A DNA stretch of 64,000 nucleotides. It comes from Vibrio gigantis. GTDB taxonomy: Bacteria; Pseudomonadota; Gammaproteobacteria; Enterobacterales; Vibrionaceae. The DNA lies in assembly GCF_024347515.1 (NCBI RefSeq), contig NZ_AP025493.1, positions 992,001 to 1,056,000 of the forward strand, read 5' to 3'. A model generated the notes under the pieces. The model saw only the letters and a program-made list of their open reading frames with translations, was not told where the DNA came from and ran no database searches. Positions 59,483-64,000 of the stretch are shown in pieces. How positions within the stretch are numbered: the first letter of the stretch is position 1; each line of letters opens with the position of its first letter. Position numbers and translations under genes: made by a program.

Positions 59483-60763
59483 TTAAGAACGATTCGCTCG
59501 GTCTAGTGCACGTTGTGCTTTCTTAGCCGCTTGTTTTAGCGCTTTATCAGCAGGCACGTTTTGGATTTGAATCTGGTCCGCAGCTACCTTCAGCGCATCC
59601 ATGATCTTACCGTTGGTAGGGTCGAGGAAATCTTTGGTCGCCGTGTTTGCTTGCTTCAACGGAATCAGGGCTTGCGGGTTATCTTTGGTGAACGCTTGGT
59701 ATTCTGGAACTTCAGAAACACTGTTGCGCACTGGGATGTAACCTGTGAACATTGACCAAGCTGCAGTGTTTTTCGCGTTGGTGTAGAACTCAACAAACTC
59801 AAATGCACCTTTCGCCGCTGCGTCATCTGTGCCTTTTGGCATTACGTAAACCAGCGCACCTGCTTGTGGTGCAGAAGGGTTTGAGCCCCAACCTGGTTGC
59901 GTGGTTGCTGAAAGCTTAGTGAAGTCCAAGTCACCTTGGTCACCCGATGAACCGGTGTAGCCTAGTGCGTTGTCTTTCATCACATCATCAATGGTTTTGT
60001 ACCAGTATTCCCAACCTTGACCACCGTAGTGAATACGCATGATTTGATCATCGTGGATCCACTTACGGAAGCTGTCCCACACCTCAACCCACTCAGGAGA
60101 GTCAATCAGCACTTTCTTACCGTCATCACTGATGATCTTGGCGCCATTAGAGAATGCCGCGTCAATCATGTTGTCTTGACCCCACATCGGCTCCCAGCCG
60201 TAGAAGGTCACATTACCTTTATCATCACGTTGTGTGACTTTCTCTGCGACCTTAGCCACGCCTTGCCATGTGTTTAGATCTTGCTCAGTAAAGCCGTTAT
60301 CTGCCAACACCTGCTTGTTGTAGTAGAACACTTGAGTTGTACCGTAAGCAGGTAGACCGATGATGGTGCCGTCGTCTGCCGTCACTTGATCTTTGAACGC
60401 GCCAATGAAATCAGAGAAGTTGAACTCTTCATCCATGAACGGCGTTAGGTCACGGCTCAAACCACGCCCGTGCATCGCTTCCGCACGACCTGAATCTAGC
60501 AGCACAAGTTCAGGTGCCGTTTTCGACGCTAAACCAGCTTGCAGCTTCTGGTAGGTTTCCGTGTAGTTACCTTGCAATGCAGGCTTCACCACATACTCAT
60601 CTTGGCTCGCGTTGAACTCTTCGATGAGCTTAGTCATCATTTGCTGTGGCTTAGTACCACCGGAATACCAAAAGTTAACTTCGGTTGCCGCAAGAACACT
60701 GCTAGAGAACATAGACGCGCTTGCTGCGCCAGCACACACTAGTGCGAGAGTTTTTAGTTTCAT
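59483..60763 (-). CDS. ABC transporter solute-binding protein, UgpB-like
   Basis: A 426-residue periplasmic binding protein of the CUT1/UgpB family (SBP family 1). Signal peptide 1-25 ends VLAA. Typical is TEVNFWYSGGTKPQQMMTKLIEEFNAS, GLASKTAPELVLLDSGRAEAMHGRGLSRDLTPFMDEE and FVEFYTNAKNTAAWSMFTGYIPVRNS. It delivers the substrate to the two permeases just upstream. UgpB-like proteins bind glycerol-3-phosphate and glycerophosphodiesters, but exact ligand is unknown here. Confidence 0.9.
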   Translation of the reverse strand: MKLKTLALVCAGAASASMFSSSVLAATEVNFWYSGGTKPQQMMTKLIEEFNASQDEYVVKPALQGNYTETYQKLQAGLASKTAPELVLLDSGRAEAMHGRGLSRDLTPFMDEEFNFSDFIGAFKDQVTADDGTIIGLPAYGTTQVFYYNKQVLADNGFTEQDLNTWQGVAKVAEKVTQRDDKGNVTFYGWEPMWGQDNMIDAAFSNGAKIISDDGKKVLIDSPEWVEVWDSFRKWIHDDQIMRIHYGGQGWEYWYKTIDDVMKDNALGYTGSSGDQGDLDFTKLSATTQPGWGSNPSAPQAGALVYVMPKGTDDAAAKGAFEFVEFYTNAKNTAAWSMFTGYIPVRNSVSEVPEYQAFTKDNPQALIPLKQANTATKDFLDPTNGKIMDALKVAADQIQIQNVPADKALKQAAKKAQRALDRANRS

Positions 60764-60769
60764 TTCCGT

Positions 60770-61717
60770 TTACTCTTTTACGCCGTTATCGGCGATACCT
60801 GAAAGAATCGTCTTTTGACAAATGACGAATAGAATTAACAAAGGCAATACTGCAATGGTGCTCGCCGCCATGATTTGCGACCAGTTCAACCCATAGTTAC
60901 CTTCGGCAATAAAGTAGTGACGAATACCAGTAGCGATCAGGTTTAAATCCTGAGTCGTAATCACCAGACTTGGCCACATGTAGCTGTTGTAATTGGTAAT
61001 AAAAGTGATGAGGAACAGTGTTGCGACTGCTGCTCGGCATTGCGGTAAGATGATTGCCCATAAGATCTTGAGCTCACCTGCACCATCAATTCGTGCCGCT
61101 TCAATCAGCGACGGATGCACCTTGATAAACACTTGGCGTAGATAGAACACACCGAACACCGACGCCGCGTTCGACGCCACCAAGCCCATGTGTGAATCCA
61201 ACAAACCCAGTTTTGCCAAGGTGATGTAAGACGGAATGTAAGTCACTGCGCCCGGCAGCATGTAACAACCCATCACGATGAAATAGAGCACTGTCTTCGA
61301 ACGAAATTTCAGCTGAGTTAGCGCGTATGCAAACATCGCCGAATTCACAATCACCAACAAGGTAGTGAACAAAGCCACACTAAAGCTGTTGAAGATGTAC
61401 AAGCCAAACGGCGCGCTGTGGAAGGTTTCGACAAAGGTTTCCCAGCGAAACTGCTCTGGAATCAAGTCCAGCGGGTTAGCAAAAATCTCATCGTTGCTTT
61501 TCAGTGAACCAGACAACATCCATAAGAACGGAAACACCATGATGGTTCCACAGGTTGCCAAAAACAGGTGCTTAGCCAGTGCGAGGAACGAACGGCGATC
61601 CGCTGAGGCTTTCTTTGACGCAACTTCTGACTTCGTCGCTTTGACTTGAGCTCTAACTTTGGTTTTCGCTGCGCTCTGATTTAAGACTTGATTGGCATCC
61701 AATACTTGCGTGGTCAT
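60770..61717 (-). CDS. ABC transporter permease, UgpE-like
   Basis: A 315-residue permease of the CUT1 family with six helices from about residue 45 on, preceded by a charged cytoplasmic tail of some 45 residues (rich in Lys/Ala), longer than UgpE. The EAA motif is IEAARIDGAGELKILWAIILPQC. AAAGGAC precedes the ATG. It lies between the UgpA-like and binding-protein genes, only 6 bp from the latter. Confidence 0.9.
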   Translation of the reverse strand: MTTQVLDANQVLNQSAAKTKVRAQVKATKSEVASKKASADRRSFLALAKHLFLATCGTIMVFPFLWMLSGSLKSNDEIFANPLDLIPEQFRWETFVETFHSAPFGLYIFNSFSVALFTTLLVIVNSAMFAYALTQLKFRSKTVLYFIVMGCYMLPGAVTYIPSYITLAKLGLLDSHMGLVASNAASVFGVFYLRQVFIKVHPSLIEAARIDGAGELKILWAIILPQCRAAVATLFLITFITNYNSYMWPSLVITTQDLNLIATGIRHYFIAEGNYGLNWSQIMAASTIAVLPLLILFVICQKTILSGIADNGVKE

Positions 61718-61740
61718 AATTCTGTCCTTTCAAAAATCGA

Positions 61741-62625
61741 CTAGTAGTACACCCAGCGCTTGCCGATGTAGGTATTAATAAGTGCCAGCAATCCAGTAAT
61801 CAGGAATATCACTAACGATGTCGCGGCCGCAGGTCCCATTTCGTAACGTTCGAACGCTTGTTGGTAGAACAAGTACAACAAGGTACGTGTCTCACCACCC
61901 GGCCCGCCCTGCGTTAAGATCTGGAACTGATCGAACGCCTGCATCGCCGTGATAATGTTGACCACTACCAAGAAGAATGTGGTTGGTGAAATCAGTGGCA
62001 GCGTTATCTTCAAAAAGCGCGTTAAGCTGCTGCAACCATCAATCAAAGACGCCTCATACAGTGATTCTGGAATCTTGTTGAGTGCACTAATGTAGAACAG
62101 CATCGTCCAACCAATCGCCTGCCATACCGTCACGATAATCACCGCAACCAAGGCTGTGTCTCCGTTCTCTAACCATGGAATCGCACTAAACCCTGCCGAC
62201 TCCAATAAGTGGTTTGCCAAACCCGATTTGGTCTCGAATACCCAAGACCACACAATCGAAACTGCTACCGTTGGTGTAATCCACGGTGAGAAAATAACCG
62301 CTCGATAAAACTGGCTGCCCTTGAAGTTTTTGTGCAGCAACATGGCAAACACAAGACCAAGAAGGATGGTGGGAATCACCACACCGACTGAGAACCAAAA
62401 CGTGTTGAGCATCGCTTGGATGAACTCGTAGTCCTCAACCATGTACTCGTAATTTTCTAAACCGATGAACGAATAATCTGGCGAGATGTAATCCCAATCA
62501 GTGAAGCTGATGTAAATCGAATAACCAAATGGTACGAGCCAAAAAGTAAACAGTGGCACCAACAACGGTGCAGTAAATAGCAGTACCTTTAAGCGGTTTT
62601 TCATTGGTTCTGAGAAAGCACTCAT
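61741..62625 (-). CDS. ABC transporter permease, UgpA-like
   Basis: A 294-residue CUT1 permease with six helices. The EAA loop is YEASLIDGCSSLTRFLKITLPLISPT and the N-terminal helix is LLFTAPLLVPLFTFWLVPFGYSIYIS. GGACGAGGT precedes the ATG. First gene of the six-gene operon (UgpA, UgpE, UgpB, PHP, HAD, UgpC-like). The LysR gene on the same strand 85 bp upstream may regulate it. Confidence 0.9.
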   Translation of the reverse strand: MSAFSEPMKNRLKVLLFTAPLLVPLFTFWLVPFGYSIYISFTDWDYISPDYSFIGLENYEYMVEDYEFIQAMLNTFWFSVGVVIPTILLGLVFAMLLHKNFKGSQFYRAVIFSPWITPTVAVSIVWSWVFETKSGLANHLLESAGFSAIPWLENGDTALVAVIIVTVWQAIGWTMLFYISALNKIPESLYEASLIDGCSSLTRFLKITLPLISPTTFFLVVVNIITAMQAFDQFQILTQGGPGGETRTLLYLFYQQAFERYEMGPAAATSLVIFLITGLLALINTYIGKRWVYY

Positions 62626-62709
62626 GGTGACCTCGTCCTTATTTGTATGCGGTTAAATTAAGGGGTTTGTGTGACAGGTTAGTAAGAGCGCCCTTCATTT
62701 TTTTTATGG

Positions 62710-63612
62710 CTACCCATTAGAAAATCTTTCTTCCAGCTCGCCATCTTCCATCTGGTGATAAAGCCAATCACAAAAGAAATTCACCTTGGCACTGCGCCTG
62801 TGTTTAGTAATCAAATAGTGGGCTGATTCAGCAGGCATTGAGGACTCTGTTGCCAAAACAAGTTCGTTTTTCTCCAACAGCTCAGACACCGCAAGCGAAC
62901 GCACTAACAACACGCCAATACCATGTTTGACCGCCTCTAAAGCGTGCAGAGAGTTACTCACTTCAAGTAGCACCTTCGGTAAAGTCATCTCGAATTGGTT
63001 GTGACTCAGCCATTGCAGCCAGTTCTCTCGGTAGCCTTTTACTTGCACGGTCGGCAGAGCAGAAAAGTCATGTTCAGCCAACGAATCTTGATATTGGTTT
63101 TTAAATTCTGGGCTGCACACTAACTGCCAATGCTCTTGAAACAGTCGCTCGCAATGAGTGTCTTCGCTTTCGACCTTACCGTTGGTCAGTTCGATATCGA
63201 CATTCTGACAAGGGTTGGTAGATGGCCAGTCCACCAGCTGAATATCGAGCCTGATAAAAGGGTATTTTTGATAAAAAGATGGCAGGCGAGGTAACAGCCA
63301 GTTATGGCAAAAGGTGTGATTAACGCGAAGGCTCAAGACATCGGTTTCTTTTTCCCCGAACAAGATTTGAGTCTGTAGTTTCAGATGGGCCAATGAGCCC
63401 GCAACAATCGGTTGATAATGTTGGGCAGCCGATGTCAGCTGTACGCCTTTGGAGCTGCGTTCAAACAGTGTGGTATCGAGAAAGGTTTCTAAACTTTTAA
63501 GCTGTTGACTCACCGCAGCTTGGGTAACGCACAGCTCTCGCGCAGCAGCGCCAATAGAACCGAGGCGGGCAACAGCTTCAAACGCAACAAGGGCACGTAG
63601 AGGGGGTAACAT
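62710..63612 (-). CDS. LysR-family regulator (GcvA-like) upstream of the Ugp-type operon
   Basis: A 300-residue LysR regulator. The HTH (about 1-60) is LPPLRALVAFEAVARLGSIGAAARELCVTQAAVSQQLKSLETFL, of the GcvA/AmpR class; the effector domain follows. GGTGAAG precedes the ATG. It is upstream and co-directional with the transporter operon, with only 85 bp between, so read-through or a local promoter is possible. Effector unknown; a hydrolysis intermediate of the phosphodiester pathway would be sensible. Confidence 0.88.
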   Translation of the reverse strand: MLPPLRALVAFEAVARLGSIGAAARELCVTQAAVSQQLKSLETFLDTTLFERSSKGVQLTSAAQHYQPIVAGSLAHLKLQTQILFGEKETDVLSLRVNHTFCHNWLLPRLPSFYQKYPFIRLDIQLVDWPSTNPCQNVDIELTNGKVESEDTHCERLFQEHWQLVCSPEFKNQYQDSLAEHDFSALPTVQVKGYRENWLQWLSHNQFEMTLPKVLLEVSNSLHALEAVKHGIGVLLVRSLAVSELLEKNELVLATESSMPAESAHYLITKHRRSAKVNFFCDWLYHQMEDGELEERFSNG

Positions 63613-63696
63613 GGCTTCACCTGATTGAAATAAAAGTGAAAAATACTTCAGCCAGGTTTCAGTTTTTTGCGCTTACGGTTACAGATTAATGACGAA

Positions 63697-63730
63697 GGGA
63701 CGTTGATCAGAGATTTATGATCAACGTCCC
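63697..63730 (+). terminator. Strong hairpin between OppA-like and LysR genes
   Basis: GGGACGTTGATCA / TGATCAACGTCCC, a perfect 13-bp stem with an 8-base loop. The best T-run (TTTTCTTTA) is on the plus strand, yet the OppA-type gene it should end lies on the minus strand, where only TTCG follows. It is therefore either a bidirectional structure or an mRNA-stabilising one. Confidence 0.65.
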
Positions 63731-63772
63731 TTTTCTTTATTTCAAACTTTTAATGATGTGCCAGAAGCTCAA

Positions 63773-64000
63773 TTACTCTGTGATGTAGAGATCCTTAGAG
63801 TAGATACGCCCTTCTACATTGTTCTTCGCAAAACCACCGACACTTGGTCGCACTAGACGGGCCTGCATGTAGTAGTAGATTGGTGCGATCGGCATGTCTT
63901 CTGCCAGCAATTGCTCCGCTTGGTCATAGAAACCTTGGCGATCTTGTTCACTGGTTGCGGCTAGTGCGCTGTCCATTGCAGCGTCGTACTTGTCATTGCT
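63773..64000 (-). CDS. oppA: Oligopeptide ABC transporter binding protein, C-terminal part (partial)
   Basis: The 3' end only; the frame is open across the window edge (75 codons seen, stop at 63773-63775). The sequence, with FYDQAEQLLAEDMPIAPIYYYMQARLVRP and YSKDLYITE, matches the end of OppA-type SBP family 5 proteins. It binds peptides in the periplasm for the Opp importer. The rest of the gene lies beyond position 64000. Confidence 0.85.
   Translation of the reverse strand, partial: SNDKYDAAMDSALAATSEQDRQGFYDQAEQLLAEDMPIAPIYYYMQARLVRPSVGGFAKNNVEGRIYSKDLYITE

Noticed and set aside
62626..62709. Pho box before the Ugp-type operon
   Set aside because: Only one CTGTCA-like repeat is visible; the tandem 7-bp repeats required are not present.
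1..64000. CRISPR arrays, rRNA, tRNA, insertion sequences, prophage or integron sites
   Set aside because: I saw no spaced identical repeats, no cloverleaf or rRNA core sequences, and no transposase, integrase or phage structural genes on reading the window.

Overview
The window is a stretch of a Vibrio chromosome, most likely from the Splendidus-clade side of the genus. This rests on a low-to-middle GC gammaproteobacterial gene style, a DUF3316 protein, a VieS/VieA-like signalling pair, a fructose/mannose PTS cluster in the order I recall from V. cholerae VC1820-VC1827, a large secreted chitinase and four methyl-accepting chemotaxis proteins. I see no rRNA, tRNA, CRISPR array, insertion sequence or prophage. 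The species call is from memory of gene order, not from a search.

Layout. 1-6.6 kb: tail of a chemoreceptor, an endonuclease III-like protein downstream of a LysR regulator, DUF3316 and DUF3010 proteins and two chemoreceptors. 6.9-15.4 kb: a multidomain GH18 chitinase, divergent from a hybrid sensor kinase and a REC-EAL-REC-LuxR regulator (VieS/VieA-like). 15.5-21.9 kb: a DMT transporter with a divergent MocR-type regulator, then a LacI regulator, an NhaC-family antiporter and a MalY/PatB-type C-S lyase. 22-26.8 kb: an AhpD-like protein under tandem operators, a GNAT, a MerR-methyltransferase fusion, and yidZ-mdtL. 26.9-31.9 kb: an operon of a divergent MurE-like ligase, a PBP5-type D,D-carboxypeptidase and an MFS exporter, with ATGA overlaps at both junctions and a divergent LysR gene. 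32.2-39.3 kb: a tyrosine/tryptophan permease with a TyrR-like box, then yegT-yegU-yegV, an extra OFA-type transporter and the GntR regulator yegW. 39.4-44.1 kb: a NIT-domain chemoreceptor, a 57-residue zinc-ribbon protein, a membrane protein and two TetR genes.

44.2-54.1 kb is a fructose/mannose PTS island: three EII systems with different domain orders, a stand-alone IIB, an HPr-like/IIA fusion, an AraC regulator and manA. A shared ATCCAGT motif lies in all three PTS promoter regions and is extended to 19 bp at two of them, which suggests one AraC regulon. 54.2-55.9 kb holds an amino-acid ABC binding protein and a permease with a lipobox, but no ATPase. 56-62.6 kb is a Ugp-type ABC operon enclosing a PHP-family hydrolase and a HAD phosphatase, which looks like uptake and stepwise cleavage of a phosphorylated compound. 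The window ends with a LysR gene and the 3' end of an oligopeptide-binding protein gene.

The least ordinary parts are the MurE-like/carboxypeptidase/exporter operon, the AraC motif, a matching pair of tandem TetR-type operators at two loci 21 kb apart, and two RNA hairpins placed to affect translation (before mdtL and between the mannose PTS gene and manA).
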